DNA of 64,000 nucleotides from the NCBI GenBank assembly GCA_963575745.1, contig CAUYUJ010015948.1, positions 1,559,984 to 1,623,983 on the forward strand. The letters run 5' to 3'. Of this stretch, positions 1 through 12,540 are shown one piece after another. Origin of the DNA: Prorocentrum cordatum. Lineage: Eukaryota > Sar > Dinophyceae > Prorocentrales > Prorocentraceae. Every line of letters begins with the position of its first letter. The first letter of the stretch is position 1. The notes beneath the pieces were generated by a model that did not search any database, had not been told where the DNA came from, and saw nothing but the letters and a program-made list of their open reading frames with translations. Made by a program: the position numbers and the translations under genes.

Positions 1-2429
1 AGCAAGCGACGCCCCGCACCCGAGGAAGGAGAGGAATCCTAAGATCCGACGTCTCGGCTTGTTCAGAATGGGGCCCCGCGGAAGTCTCGACCTCGGCCCT
101 CCGAGGCCAACTTCTTGGGGTAGCTTTTCGTCCCCGATTAATGTTTGATGGCGCGGGGTCCAAAATATCACGCAGAGCCCGAAAGTGAGGAAAATATGCT
201 GGATGGAAACCAAGAGCACATGTCCCCTGGGGTCCAAAAATGCACCCAAAGGCGGGAAGTCAGGAAAAACTCTGCGACTGAAAACGACACAGACAAATCC
301 TTCGGATGTCCGTGACCGCAGGCGGCCCCGAGCCTTGGGGGCCTCGTCGGGGTGGCACCCCGACCGCAACAGCCTGTCGATCGCCGCGGCGTCCCCGTCC
401 CGCGCGGCCGCCTCTGGCGAGGAAAGGCGGGCGCTCCTCGTGTCCTCATCCTCATGGTGCCCCTCCTGCCTCCTCCTCCTCCGCCTCCTCCTCCTCCGCC
501 TCCTCCGTCTCCTCCTCCCCCCCCTCCCTCCCCCCCCGTCCTCCTCCACCTCCTCCTCCTCCTCCTCTTTCTCCTCCACCTCCTCCACCTCCTCCTCCTC
601 CTCCTCTTTCTCCTCCACCTCCTCCTCCTCCTCCTTCTCCTCCCTCCTTGGTCCAAGCTCTTCCCCCTGCTCCTCCTCACTTCTCCTCGCTACGAGGGCG
701 AAAAGGGCTCCTCTTCTTCTCGCCTCCCTATCCCATCTTCCCATCCTCCTTTTCTCCCCTCAGGCCTTCAGCTGCTGCCGCGACTGATCCTCACCCCTCT
801 TCTCCTCGTCCTCATCTTTTCCCCTCTGCTCCTTCAGCTTCGACTCCGACGACGATCCCTACCACGCGCGGCGGACAAGAGCGCGCCCCGCGGAGCCTGC
901 AGCGACGTCGACCAGTTCTGGCGCGCGCCGCTTCCACCGCCGCGTCGCTGCCGCCGCCGCCGCCGCCGTGGTCGTCATCGCTGCCGTGGTCGCCATCGTC
1001 GTCGCCGTCGTCGTCGCCGCCGTCTTCGCCGCAGCCTTGTCGCCGCAGTGGTCGCGGTCGTCTGCAATCCAAAATCCCCCCCCCCCCCAAGATTCCACCA
1101 GGGGGATTCCACCAGGGTCCATCCCGACCCGTGCCTCGAGCCGTGCTGGCCGTGGCGAAGCCCCCGCCCCCCGCCCCCCTGCCTGGAGGCCACGCACGGA
1201 GCACATCCCCACAAGCAAAAAACAAGTCACGCGGTCCGGCCAACACGAGAGGCCCCCAGATGCGTCCTGCGCGGAGGGGGCCTCCCGAGGAACAGCGCGT
1301 GGATCGATCAGCCTTGGGCGATCTCCGCCGTCCGGCAGGTGACGGGGGGATGGCCTGGCTTGGGGGCTTGGGCTGCCACGTAGGAGCGGCGCTAAACTGC
1401 CGTGGGCCATGCCTGCGGATCCCCCCGGACCCCTCCCGGGGGCCGAGCTGCGCCCAGCCGTGGCCACGAGGGGACACCCTGCGACCCCCCTCAGAAAAGA
1501 CATGACCTTCATCCCGAGGGCGACACCCGCCCCTGTGGCGCGGCGCGCGAACCTGCCGTATTGCCTCCTTCCTCCGCCAGCGTCCCGCCAGCGCCTCCGC
1601 CGACCGCCCTCGTCAGAGGGTAGAAGAACTTCCTTCATAATTAGCACCCTCTACACGCGAGGCATCCTGGTCGACACACCGAAGGAAAGGACCGAATAGT
1701 TCAGGACTGCTTTGCGAACGCAAGACCGTCCCCTCAGATCCGACGTGGCAAAAAATGCAGCATCGCGAAAAATCACGACAAAAACCCCATGCCAAACCAT
1801 TCCGTGGCGTTTTCGAGGCAGACCGATCCGTGATGGTCGTGTGGCCCGAAACCGGTAGAAGACGCAGAATGTGAAAAAATGCAACGCCCGGTCTCAGGGT
1901 CCGTCCAGTAAGCGCCAGCCATGGGCGTCGAGGTGCCCCTTCCTCCCTTGACTCGGCCCTCTCTCGAGGGGGGGCTGAGTGGCACACTTTTGGCCCTGGC
2001 CTGCGTGGTACGGCAGCGCATGTTTTGCGCTGCAGTGCTCCACGGCCCAGCGGCGCGGCCGCTGTATGGCCACCGCTCAACCGGCGCTGGGCCGCCGCTG
2101 TACAGGTTCGCGGCGGCGGTGCCGGCCTGCGGTCCGCCAGCCCTGACGGTTGGCCCGGGCAGCGCTCAGCTCGCCTGCCCGAGCAAGCCGTGCACGTTCA
2201 GCACCGAAGGATACCACCAAAGGACCGTGTCAAATCCGCTGGAAACCTGGGCCCTCACAGGACGAGAACAGCCGGCACAAACACAAACTTTCGGAGGCCC
2301 ACGCAGAGCTGTTCCATCGGCTCCCTGGCGCGCGCCGCCAGCCTGAGGGCGCCGCCGGGGGGGGGGGCCCACCGCGGACCCGAGAAGTCCGCGAGGGCCT
2401 CCGAAAGCCCGCGCTCGTGTCGGCTTGTC
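1..2429. other. GC-rich intergenic DNA without recognisable gene
   Basis: Open frames exist on both strands, but their translations are low-complexity (Ser, Pro, Arg or Gly runs) created by CCT, GCC and GTC repeats. None shows a domain or splice-supported exon. Positions about 1420-1492 carry a diverged copy of a dispersed repeat also found near 24.0 and 48.1 kb. The 3' end of the C2-protein gene may reach into the right part of this stretch. Confidence 0.6.
466..655. repeat. (CCT)n-type pyrimidine microsatellite
   Basis: About 190 bases of almost pure C and T in a CCT/CTC trinucleotide pattern, interrupted by C-runs and CTTT. It produces the Ser-rich, Pro-rich and Leu-rich open frames of this region, which are not genes. 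Confidence 0.85.
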
Positions 2430-2823
2430 TCCTCCCCGTCCTCAGGAGTGCGTACCACTGCAGCAGCGACGCGCCCAGCGGCCGCACCAGGGCGCGGGCG
2501 AGCAGCAGCGCGCCGGCCGCGCACAGCAGCGCTACGGCCTCGTGGTCCTGCGCCCTGCCGAGGCAGACAGCGACGCCGAGCCAGGAGGCGAGCACCACCG
2601 CCTGGCAGAAGGGCGCCGCGGGGTCTCCGGCAGCCGGCAGAGCGCCGGCCCGCGCGGCCCGGGAGGAGGCGCCCCCGACGTGCTGCCACGCGAAGGCCGC
2701 CAGCACGCCGGCGGGGTCCAGGGGCGCCGCGCCGAGCAGGAGGCCGAGGCCCGCGCCGCAGGCCCGCGGCCGCTCTGCCAGGCTGCCCCAGCGGGTGGGC
2801 CGGTCCCGCACGAGCCAGAGCAC
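2430..2823 (-). CDS. C2-domain membrane protein gene, C-terminal membrane exon
   Basis: Last exon I can assign to the minus-strand C2 gene. The frame encodes a hydrophobic region: it starts with VLWLVRDRP, has a second hydrophobic stretch around VVLASWLGVAVCL and a third around VALLCAAGALLLARAL. Splicing position 3193 to 2824 (GT donor, AG acceptor, phase 0) joins ALVLGI to VLWLV and makes one uninterrupted transmembrane helix, which supports the junction. The C-terminus is uncertain: the frame stays open to 2230 but loses coding character below about 2430, so another exon or a stop after a further splice is possible. A C2 protein anchored by C-terminal helices would sit at a membrane and bind lipid with its C2 domains; this is inferred from domain order. 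Confidence 0.55.
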
Positions 2824-3193
2824 CTGAGCATCGGTCCACCGACCCCTAGTTATCGCCACTTGACTACCTACCAGACCACCCCTAACGCAACCCGAAGACC
2901 CGAATTTCGGGCTGGGGGGGGGGGGATGCGGGTTCCTCACGTGGTTCTGCAATGTTCCCTCAAACCACCCCCCACTGGAACTGGAGGTAAATTGAGGCCT
3001 TCGGGTTGGGTTGGGGTGGTTGGGTGGGTGGTGACCACTGGCGTGGCCTGGGCCCCACTGGCCGACTTACCCCTCTAGATGGGGATGTAGCCTGTTCCAT
3101 TCGGGCTTCGAGGGGCCTATATCCCCGATTAGTTGGGGTGGTGGGCTCGTGGGGCTGAGATGCCGTGGCCCAGGGTGTGGTGATCGGATAAAC
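2824..3193 (-). other. Intron of C2 gene (370 bp)
   Basis: The donor is GTTTATCC after codon ATC and the acceptor is GCTCAG before GTG. Both are phase 0, and the junction restores a transmembrane helix. The intron is C-rich with CCACCC and CCCAACC runs. Unlike the introns at 4.3 and 4.7 kb it has no clear terminal inverted repeat. Confidence 0.55.
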
Positions 3194-4686
3194 GATGCCG
3201 AGCACAAGCGCAGCCGCTGCCAGGACGGACCACAGCGAGCAGGACAGCAGCCAGTAGCGCTGCTCGCGCAGCTCGCGCGGGCCCCGCAGGAGGCCGCAGC
3301 TGGCGCGCCGGAAGGCGGGCGGCAGCAGGCCAGCCAGCAGCCTGCGGGGCCCGAGGTGGAAGAAGAGCAGGCCAGAGGCCACCGCGCGCGCCAGCGGGTC
3401 GTTCGCCGGACGCGCGCCGTGGTAGCGCGCGAAGGCCTTCTCGTAGGGGGTAAGCCCCGTCTCGGGCTCCTCCAGCTGTGAGAACTGCTCCTTGAAGAGC
3501 ACATTGATGGAGAGCTTACCCTGCGTGAAGACGGCACCCTTCTTTCGGTTGGGCTGGAGCTCCAGCTCGAGCGCGTCGTCGCACTCGGCGCCTGGGAGGG
3601 GGAAGGTCACCTCGCCCAAGAAGTCGTCGTCGGTCAAGACGTCGTAGTCCCAGACCTCGACTCTCACGATCGCCGCCTCCCCGACCTCGCTTTTAGGCCA
3701 ATTGATCGAGAACTCCCTGGTCTCGTCCCAGACTGGGTCGCGGGTAGCCAACTTCGTGGCGGTTCTCCAAGACACAACCTGCTTGGGCCCCGCGGCGACG
3801 TAAACCAAGCAGTACGGGTCCGAAGTAGGCAGGACATCACTGCGAGGAATGGACTTGCCCTTAGATATGGTGAGCACAAGCTGCCCAGTCACGGAGTGCG
3901 ACTCGATTGCAGGGACGAGTGATACATCCTCTAGCTCGCGATCGAGAGTGAAGAGGTCGCCCGAACCGAATTTGACCTGGAAGGACAAATAGCCATTGAC
4001 GATCTTGGTCGCGTCATCCATCTTGCTGGCGTTGTGCTCCAACTTCAGCTGGTACTGCCTCCGGCATGGTCTGTCAGGGAAGGGCGCGCACACCTCTCCC
4101 AGGAACCTGTGCTTGTAGCTCGAGCCCACGTCCCAGACCTCCAGGCGCAAGTCGCCGGGAGGCGGGTCGGGGGCCTCGAAGTTCACCGTTGTGAGGAACA
4201 CGTTTCTCCACACGGGGTTGCAGGTGCGCTCTGGAAGCGGAGCCGTCATCCTCACCTCGCACCGGCGCGGCGGCAGGTGGTGGGGTATGTATGACGGGCC
4301 TGTTTTCCACCACCACCACCACCATCAGTTGGAGGGGGACGGGGTCCTCCTCCTCCCCCCCCTCCCCCTTCTCCTCCTCCTCCTCCTCCTCCTCCTCCTC
4401 CACCACCTCCTTCCCTACTCCAACTTATGGTGGTGGTGGAAAACATGCCCATCAATGTACGCTCGCACCTGCACCACAGGCTTGCCAACGACGTCGGGCG
4501 GTCTCGCCGCCTCGGCGCAGCCGAGGGACTGGCGGCGGGCCAGGCCGTGCAGCGTCGCCTTGGAGTCTGGGTCTGTGAGCCCGAGGCCACAGGCCGACAG
4601 CACCTTCAGCTCCAGACAGCCACGCACCCCGTCCCGGTCCTCAGGAAACAGAGCGAGCTGCATGTACTCTCCGAGGCCCGCACTGA
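3194..4686 (-). CDS. C2-domain membrane protein gene, tandem C2 exons
   Basis: Two exons (about 4470-4686 and 3194 to about 4255) encode two C2 domains. The first begins at GCLELKVLSACGLGL, is interrupted by an intron in a loop, and continues with ERTCNPVWRNVF and LRLEVWDVGS. The second is complete: GQLVLTISKGKSIPRSD, TSDPYCLVYV, RDPVWDETREF and VEVWDYDVLTDDDFLGEV. The second domain keeps the Asp residues of the calcium-binding loops (SD, DPY, WDYD, DDD), so calcium-dependent phospholipid binding is plausible. The first has KP in place of DPY and may not bind calcium. After the C2 pair comes a linker, then a hydrophobic segment starting WLLSCSLWSVLAAAALVLGI that continues in the next exon. 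Domain order resembles multi-C2 membrane tethers, but I cannot name an orthologue. Confidence 0.7.
4301..4445 (-). mobile_element. Intron body with its own terminal inverted repeats
   Basis: The intron splitting the first C2 domain contains arms TGTTTTCCACCACC (4301-4334, ending in CATCAGTTGGAG) and the inverse CTCCAACTTATGG...GGAAAACA (4418-4445). Between them lies a CCT-type microsatellite. The arms pair over roughly 27 bases apart from triplet-number differences. This is the architecture of an introner-like element, but its sequence is unrelated to the GGAGGTCCGC family at 4.7, 17.7 and 19.1 kb. The exact splice sites are not settled: one in-frame choice uses a GT donor near 4470 and an AG acceptor near 4257. 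Confidence 0.5.
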
Positions 4687-4803
4687 CTGATCGGCGCTGG
4701 GACCCCTCCCGCCAGGGGCGGAGCCGGAGGCGCCGCCAGGGGGGTCCAGCGCCGATCCAAGAAATCCGTGCGGACCTCCAAGCATGTATGTTTATGTTGT
4801 TAC
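4687..4803 (-). mobile_element. Introner element acting as intron (117 bp)
   Basis: This is a GT-AG intron (donor GTAACAAC, acceptor GATCAG) that keeps the reading frame between ...SQDPHQ and SAGLGEYMQ. Inside are inverted arms GGATCGGCGCTGGACCCC and GGGGTCCCAGCGCCGATC, preceded by GGAGGTCCGCACGGATTTCT. ATCAG occurs at both ends, as expected of a target duplication that supplies a splice AG. Two introns of the PKD/REJ gene more than 12 kb away carry the same outer motif. Confidence 0.75.
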
Positions 4804-6740
4804 TCTGATGCGGGTCCTGCGACGCGCCCGTCTTGTACACGCCACGTCGCGAGTTCAGCATCCGAGGGGGCGGAACCGTGGGAAAGACGCGGGCCCGCAG
4901 GCCTGCAATGCTGGACCAGAACTGTCGCAGGACGACGTGCGACCCGAAGGAGAGCCGCAGCGAAGTGCCGTCCGCCAGCAGGAGGTCCAGCTGGAAGCTG
5001 TGGCGGGCGCCCTTCTCCACCTCGGCACTTCAGAGATGGGGCCCTGAGACATGGGGCCCCGATGGCGAGGAGGCCTCGAACAACTGAGATCAATCTGGAA
5101 GCCCGCTCCTCTCCCCGCAGGGACCCCCCCCCAGGGCCCCGTCTCCGAAGCCCCGACCACCGCGGTCCTCTCCGCCGCGGCCCTGACGTCCGCCGCGTAC
5201 ACCCCCAGGGCCCGGCTCTCCAGCTCCTCTCCGACGTAGACGACGGAGGGGAGGCCCCCGCCGCAGCGCCCCCCTGCCGGGGTCTCCTGTGGGCTCGGCC
5301 TCCCTGGGTCGGCGAGGTCGGCGCCCGCGGTTGCCGCGGGCCGCGCCGCGAGGCCGTCGGCGCCGTCCCGCACGAGGTCACCGTCTGGGGACAGCGCAAA
5401 GGTCAGCACGGTGCCCCCGTGGGAGAACCACACCATGGCGGGCGCCTCCCGCTGGTCCAGGCTCTGCAGGACCGCTCTGCAAGCAGTGTGCGGAATCGCG
5501 CTGCTCAGGGTGTACAGGAAAGAGGACGCCGGCTCTGCCTGGGCCTCCCTGGGCTCTCGCAGTACGTCTTGCAGCCTGACGGGCCTCGGATCATGGATCT
5601 GCACCGGGCCGCTCTTCAAAAGAGACAGCCAGGGCCTGACCTCCCCGTTGCTGCGAAACGTGAGCTTCAGACCTCTGCGAAGCGTCAGCAGAAGCATCCT
5701 GTCGTCGTGCGGGGATACGGTGATCTCATGCACGTCCCTGTCCAGGCTGTACCTGCGCGACACCTCGTGGCTCGCGAGCGAGAGGTCTAGAGGTGTGGCC
5801 ACACTCGACGGATCGTGAATTGGTATCTCGGCGCGATGGAGGATCAGAGGCGACGATAGGGGCGAAAAGGCAAGGAAGGAGCAACACATGTGATCAAGGG
5901 CAAAGGCAAGGGAGGAGCAATCCATGTGATCAACGGTGCCAAGGATCCAAGTTTTCGGCGAGACTCCCAGGCGAATGCGCGTAATGCCCGCCCCTTGGCA
6001 ATTCGCCCCATTCGTCGCATCCGAGAGGAAGATGTCGCGCCCGTGCGGCCAGAGAAAGTAATCACAGCTTGCAAAAAAGGACCCGACCTCGGCTGCGAGC
6101 TCCTCCGCGACACGCGCTTCCGCGCTGCCGCCTGCGACCGCGAGGCCGCCGCCACCGGCTCCCGCCGGGAGCCCGGGCACCACGCAGACTGTGGCGCCGA
6201 AGCCGCCCCCACTCTTTGCGTCTGCCCGAACCGCCGTGCCGACCTGCCCCTTCGGTGGTGGGCCGGCATCCTCGCGGTCGACCCAGCCGATCTTGCCGAG
6301 AGCGCCCGACCACGAAGCCTGGGCCGCCACCGCGGCGCCCTCCGGCGGGACGGGCAACCTCTGCGTGGTGCTCTGGGCAGACAACAGCGTGAGGCGCAGC
6401 GCGCCCAAGGGCGCGGCACAGGGTTTGGCCTCCACGGCCCTCTGCGGTTGCACCGCCGCCAGGGCCGGGCGCCCCCGGCTGGCGTTTGGACTGCCGCTGC
6501 CCAAATCGCTCCCTTCATCCATGAGTCTGCGCAGGACCTCCTGGCATTGCCGCAGGGACTGCCGTTCGCTGTCCGACAGCCCGATCTTCAATCGCACGGC
6601 GATGTTGAGAAGCTGCTGTTGTGCGTGGTGGGCAGCCCGCAGATGGAAGGGCTCGTCCTTGACGCCAGTGAGCTGAATGGGCTCAACCCAGGGGTCCTTC
6701 AAGATCCGCCACCGCACTGTTGCGCGGCAGTTGCGCTTCA
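4804..6740 (-). CDS. C2-domain membrane protein gene, N-terminal exons with PH-like modules
   Basis: At least three exons precede the C2 pair: about 6090-6735, about 5115-5835 and 4804 to about 5033. The first reads NCRATVRWRILKDPW, then a helical stretch LKIGLSDSERQSLRQCQEVLRRLMDEG and a possible degenerate C2 strand GALRLTLLSAQ. The second has a beta-rich, PH-like pattern (SLDRDVHEITVSPHDDRMLLLTL, RRGLKLTFRSNGEVRPWLSLL). The third has a similar unit (HSFQLDLLLADGTSLRLSF, VVLRQFWSSIAGL), typical of a PH C-terminal helix. The intron near 5836-6085 carries a duplicated block (AAGGCAAGGGAGGAGCAA type). The true start is not visible; 5' exons may lie upstream. The PH-like assignment is from sequence pattern only. 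Confidence 0.5.
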
Positions 6741-6864
6741 GGTTACTTGAATTTGAAGGTTTTGATGAACTCTCTTCGCGAAACAATGGTTTCCGCCCCC
6801 CGTGCATAGAGTCCAACATGCGCCGCTTATAGTTGATATGTTGTGTGTGCCCCCCTGCGAGCAA

Positions 6865-9800
6865 CGTTCCGAAGTTCGCGAACTACACAACGGGCCAAAC
6901 ATCGAATTAATGACTTAGCGCCCAACGCAATGGGCGCCCAAACTCGCCGCTAAATGGCCATCCGAACGGAGGGGCCAGGGCGAGGCCACAGAGGCCGAAC
7001 ACTGTCCAGCAGACCCAACACCCAAGCCACTCCATGCGGGCGTGCACCACCGGAGCGAGCCCGCGACACGACCAGAACCCACGAGCCCAAAGAGCCCGAA
7101 GGGCACAAGCACGCATCGAGCCACCCGAGGCCCCGAACCCCAAGGACCAGGCGTCGTCGAGGCTCGCACCCGCGGCGGGATGCAAATTACTCAGCAGATT
7201 CTCGCGTCGAGCTCGCCTGCCCTTCTGAGCAGGCGTGCGCTCGCTCCAACACGGGAGGGGACCAAGGCATTCCGCGGCGAGGCTCTTCGCTCCGCGCGTG
7301 GCCGACATGTGGGCCCCGCACTTCCCGCGCAGAATGTAGCGGGCCCATGTGGCCATCGCGTGGCCTTTGATCACGCGCGATCGACACCCCCCCCGCTCTC
7401 CGCTCACCCCCACCAGCAGCGGCGGCATGCGATGCGCGCGCGGAGGGAGGAGGAGGCAGATACAACTCGCCGCCGACGCGGCGTCTACCTGGCCCGCGAC
7501 GGCAGGTTCGGCGCGCGGCGTCGGAGCCTGGGAGGCGCCAGCGTCACCCCTCGCCGCTGCCAGCCTCTCGCGGTGCGCGCGCTGGGCCTGGCGCGCCTGC
7601 TGGCGAGAGTCGCCCTGCCTGCTCCTATTGGCATCGGCCTTCCGCGGTTTCCGATGCCTCTCCAACAGCCATCTGGTCGTCTGCCGGCATCGGCTCTGTC
7701 GTCTGGCCTTCGCCCGTCCCCCACGGCGTCTCGCCTCTGGGCGCCCGCGCTCAGTGGGCTCCGCGCGCGGCAGGACGCCCTCTAGCCTCTTGGGGGGCAA
7801 CCGCACGGCGGCCTCGGGCGCAGGGCCATGGGCGGCGGCGCCGTCGCTGCAGCCGCCGCAGCCAACGCTGGCCCGACCGGAAGGGCGGCCATGGCCACCG
7901 GCGGAACATCGGGCCCTGGTTCGGCCGGCGCGAGGGCTGCATCGGCCAACGGCGGCGGGCTAGTCGCGCTGTCGCGCCCCCGGCAGGCTTCGGCAAACTC
8001 GACGCCCGCAGTCCCGCGCGCGCCGAGCGTCGGGGCAGCAGCGGCCCACGGCGGGGGGCCAGCCGTACCCCGACACACTTGACGGACCGCTTCGGCCAAC
8101 GGGGCGCCGGCGGCTTCGTGTCCGCTCGTCGCAATTCCGCGCGGTGGGCGGGCGCTTTGCCTGGCGAGGCCGAGCCTGCTGCATGTGCTTCCTCGACATC
8201 TGCAGCATCGCCATGTCTTCGGTCGGGTGCGCTGTCCACGTTGGGCACATCGGCCGCGCCCTCAAAGTCGGGCGCTCGCTCGGCGCACGACTCGCCGCCC
8301 ACGTCGCCGCAAGTGGCTTTGGATGTGAAGGAGGCCGCCGTCGTCGTCGGCGTCGGCCTGGCCGTGCTCTACCTGCTGTTCCTGCGAGCTCCGCGCTGCC
8401 GCGCGATGGCCGGGCGGCGGCGGCCTCGCCCGTGCAGGCGGGAATCGCGTCGTCGACGTCGACGACGTCGTCGCTTGATGCATTCGCTGGCGCCTCGGCG
8501 GCGCCACTGCAGAGCGCAGTGGACTGAGACCCCCCTCGGGGTCGGCCTCAATTTGGCCAGGGCGCGCGTCGCCTGTGCCGGTGCGACCTGGCGCAACGCC
8601 GACAGGAGCGCCACCCCGTGACTGAACTGCCTCTTCTCCTGGCGGTCTGGACGGGCCTGCCTCTGGGCGCAGCCTGTCGTCGCCCCGCAGCTTGCCCCCC
8701 CCATTGAAGCTGCTCGTGGAACAAAATCGCGACGCATCTACAGCCGCAGCTCATTGTGATCCCGTCTGCGTTGCATTGCAAGCGCGCAGGTGTCTCAACC
8801 GTCGCGGGGTCGCGGGCCCCGCCCACGATGCGGGCCGCAACATGCATTGGCGCCTCCGTAAGACAGATATCTCTGAAAATCGACGCCCGACGCGAGCGGG
8901 CCGACGCGTCTGCCAGGGGGGCCCTGCCCCCTGGCAAGCGCCACGTCGCCCAATGAATCCCCTTTGCCCTAGAAGCCGCACTCGGTCAGCTCCGCCCCGC
9001 CCCTACCCAGGGGGGGGGGGCCTTCTCGACGGCGCTATCGTCGCGGGGCCCCGCCAGAAACAAAGCGCCCCACAAAACAGATTTTGAAATCAACGGGCAA
9101 CCAACATATTGGTTCAACGGCGCAAAACGTTCGATTCAAATGCCAGGCCGGACGCGCGCCGAAACACGCGCGCCCCCCGAGATCACGGCTCAGAGCTCCC
9201 AAGTGGCCCGATCGAGCCCTCGCCGCGGCGGCAGCCGCGGCGCCGCCCGCTGGTCGACAAGTATCATTTCGAATGCCCCTTGAAACAATGGCCCTGCGTG
9301 GACAAAGGCTGCCGCGGAACCAGCGGTTGCTCATCGTTCAACGCGAGGGGCCGCGCGCTGCCCGGGCGCCCTGGCTCGCCGAGAAGCCTCGCGCCCGCGC
9401 AGAACAACCCGGCCACGTTGCGAACTGTCCTTCGCTGCCTCCTCGCCCCGCGCATGCAGAAAGGGAAACAAGCGCGCCTGCGCCGGCCGCGCCCCCGCGC
9501 GCTGACGGCGCCAAACCGCCCTCGTCATCTCATTCGCCCAAGCCGACGCCGCGCTTCCACTCCTGGCCCCACTCCAGCAGCTGGTTCTGGAGGCCTTGCA
9601 GCTCGGCTCCCAAGGATTCGTTGCCGCCGCCGGCCCCGTTCGCCAGCTGCCAACGGTGCGCCCAGCGCGGGGGGCTGCGCCAGCTTTGCTCGCGCGAGCT
9701 GCGTCGTCGCTGTCTCGCCCCCGCTGCCCCCCCCCCCCCTGATCGGGTGGATGCGAAGGTCGGGGTCGGGGTGCGGACCCGAGTCCTTCGGCGCATGGGA

Positions 9801-11990
9801 CAGCGCGCTCTGCGCTCTCGCCACGGGGCCCAAGATCTCCGCGACGCGATGGGGCAATTGCACGGGCGACCCCGACGTCTGACCCACTCCGGGCGGCCGC
9901 CCCAATCGCACGCGCCACTGCAACAGGGGAGGAACTCACCTCGGGCTCTCCAGCTGATTCGACGGGCAAAGGTCCTTCACGTCCCTCGGGGCCGTCTTCC
10001 CGTAGGCAGCGCAAGGTGTCGCGATGGCCCCCGCCCTGCCCGCCGCCTCAACCTTCGCGGGGCGCCCAAGGTCGGGCCGCGGACTCCACGCGGGAGCCGT
10101 CGATCATGGGGCCGCCGCGCACGTCGCGGTGCTGGGCCCCGCGGCGCGCGGAGCCTTTGGCCGTCCTGCCAGCCGTCTCCACCGTCCCAGGACAGCCGAG
10201 TCCTTCGTCGGATGCTTGCCCTCTTCTCCGCCAGCGTCGCTGAACCTTTCGCTGGCCTCGTTGCCCACCTCGGCGCCTTCGCGCCGCAGTCCTCCGTCGC
10301 CTTCGCTGTATCCTGAGCGCTCTGGCTCACCGCCCCCGGCCGCTGTAGCCCCCCAGCGCGATGCATTGCGCCTCCCCGCCAGGCCCCGGGCGCCCGCGCC
10401 CCCGCGCCGGCGTCGCGACTTCCCTGGGCGCGGGGGCCGTCGGGCCCCGCGAGAAATCGCTTCGACCACTCCGCGGCCCTTCCGCCTCCGCGCATGGGCA
10501 GTCAACCGCGGCGGGCGGGGGGGGGCCAGCTCGGCCCCAGGCGCTGCCGCGCAAGGAGTGGGCCGCTGACCTTCCCCCATCCAAGCTGCCAGCTGCGCCG
10601 CCGCCGCCGGCGCCCGCGAGCTCCTCTTCGCCAAGTTGCCTCCAATCCGACATTCGGGGCGCCTTGTCCAGGAACGCCCCGGACGCACCGACGCCCTTGT
10701 CGCTGAGGTCGCCCCTCTGGCGGCGGCCCCTTTTGCTACGCAGGGCAGCCTCCAGGTCCTCTGCCCCCGCCAGCATCTGGCCGCTGCGAAGAGCGCCCCT
10801 CCTGGCCAGGGCCGTTGGTTCCCGCGGCGGCAGTCGGCGGCCGCTGGGCCCATGGGCTGAAAAAGGAGCGCGGGGAGCGCTCGCCCCCCCCCCTTCTCCG
10901 CCGCGAACCGCTGCCCCCTCTGGGCGACGTAGGGGGCGAAGTATACCCCGCCCTCCGTCGGGCAAACCACCCTCGCCCTGGCTGACGGGCCGGCAAACCC
11001 TGCCCCCACGGGGACCACGAAATGAACCACGAATTGCCGGGGCGCCCCAGGCAATATCGAGTGATCAGTTATTTGCGGCACGGCGGGATGGACGCCCCTG
11101 GCACCCCGCCAATAAGCGCGGATGTTGGACCACGCCGCCTTCTCATCATTATCACATTCACACGAACCGTCGGCAGTGCGACGATCAGAGTTAGCAGCGC
11201 CGTGCCCGATCACCGTCGTCGCCGCGGCAAACACAAACCGGCTCGCCAGCGGCAGCCGACAAGCACGGGCGGCGAGGAGAACGACGCAAGGGCGCGAAAT
11301 TGCCCGCGCGAGATGGCCCCGGAGGGCCGCCCATAATGACAGCACGAAGAAGCCCCCAAATTGATTCCCGGGACTCGTTTGCGAGCGCCTGGCCGCGCAT
11401 GCAAACGCCCCCCAAAGCCAGAAAACGCTTGAGACACTCGCGGACAAAATTTCCCGCGAGCACTTTCGCGCGGCATTTCGCGGTGGAGCTCGCGCAGAGC
11501 AGAGTTAATTATGTGCCACAGTTCGTGCCCCATGTATTGCCGCATTTCGTGGCGCACTTCGTGCCTCATTTCGCGTTCGTGCGGTTCTGCTTTGGAGCTC
11601 GTGCAGGAATGAAAACGCGTTGGGGCAGCACTCGCTTTGCATGCGCACGGCAATTAAGCTGCTATCTGCGAGGGGATACAGCAGGCATGTCACGCCACGC
11701 GCATACATGACAGAGCATGACGGGCAACTAACACAAGATCAATGAACATCCACGCACGGCCAACGGATCCTTCCGCTCGCGGCAGCGCCACCTCAGCAGT
11801 CAAAACGCCCCCTTCCCGTTTCGGTAAGGATGAAGTACACGCCCCATTTTCGTTACCAGGAGTTGGACAGCGCCGAAACGCACTCAACCAGCAAACAAGC
11901 AGATAGTTGAAAAGGAACATCGTAACAGACGACGCATCGAACGTCACATGCGTCACGACGTCACGCTGGCCCATCGAAAGCATTTCAAGA
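6865..11990. other. GC-rich stretch, no gene recognised
   Basis: All six frames stay open for long distances because stop codons are rare at this GC content. A few short minus-strand pieces look less random (near 9530-9800, a helical ELQGLQNQLLEWGQEW; near 10.6-10.75 kb, LSDKGVGASGAFLD). They have no splice logic or domain I recognise, and could be decayed retroelement sequence. If the C2 and PKD/REJ exons form one gene, this is intron. Confidence 0.45.
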
Positions 11991-12540
11991 CATTAAAGAA
12001 CATTGAATGGAGAAACGTGACTACATGGAACACGGTTGAACCGTACGATTTGAATATATAAACGGCACTTGTCGACCAACTCGGCGACCGCGCGCCGTCG
12101 GGAACAAACGCTTAAGTATTCGGTGGGGATCGCGAAGACGACATTATTCATGGTGGACGGTTTATCACTCCACGATTGAGAACTCGTGGTGATTTTCAAT
12201 AGAAATGTTATAGGGCACGGGCGGATCCCAGCCTTTCACTAAGTTTTTCTTTGATCACTATAAATTGAAATTCAGAAGGACCTGCGCCGATCCCATCCTC
12301 CCGATGAGAACACTTAGTGTATTATGTGGTGTTCAATCGGGTTTTGATGAGACATTCGTTGCTGAACGCGGCTTCTTTTCAAACAGGTTCAACATCTTTC
12401 TCATTATTCAATCGGGTTGCTCGGAATGCAAAGTGACCCATCCCTTCGGCCGCCCTCTCTCTCACCATGGGTCCGGGGCTTCACCTGGCCCCGAGGGCAC
12501 GAAACGCTTCCATTGAAAGCGTCACCCTCGGGGCTCCCAG
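11990..12540. other. Lower-GC intergenic stretch without gene
   Basis: Base composition drops to near balanced, with TATATAAA and ATTATTC words, in contrast to both flanks. No open frame has coding character. I see no promoter motif that can be defended. Confidence 0.5.

Noticed and set aside
306-1505. 399-codon Pro/Ser frame
   Set aside because: Driven by CCT and GCC repeats; overlapping open frames exist on both strands and composition is low-complexity.
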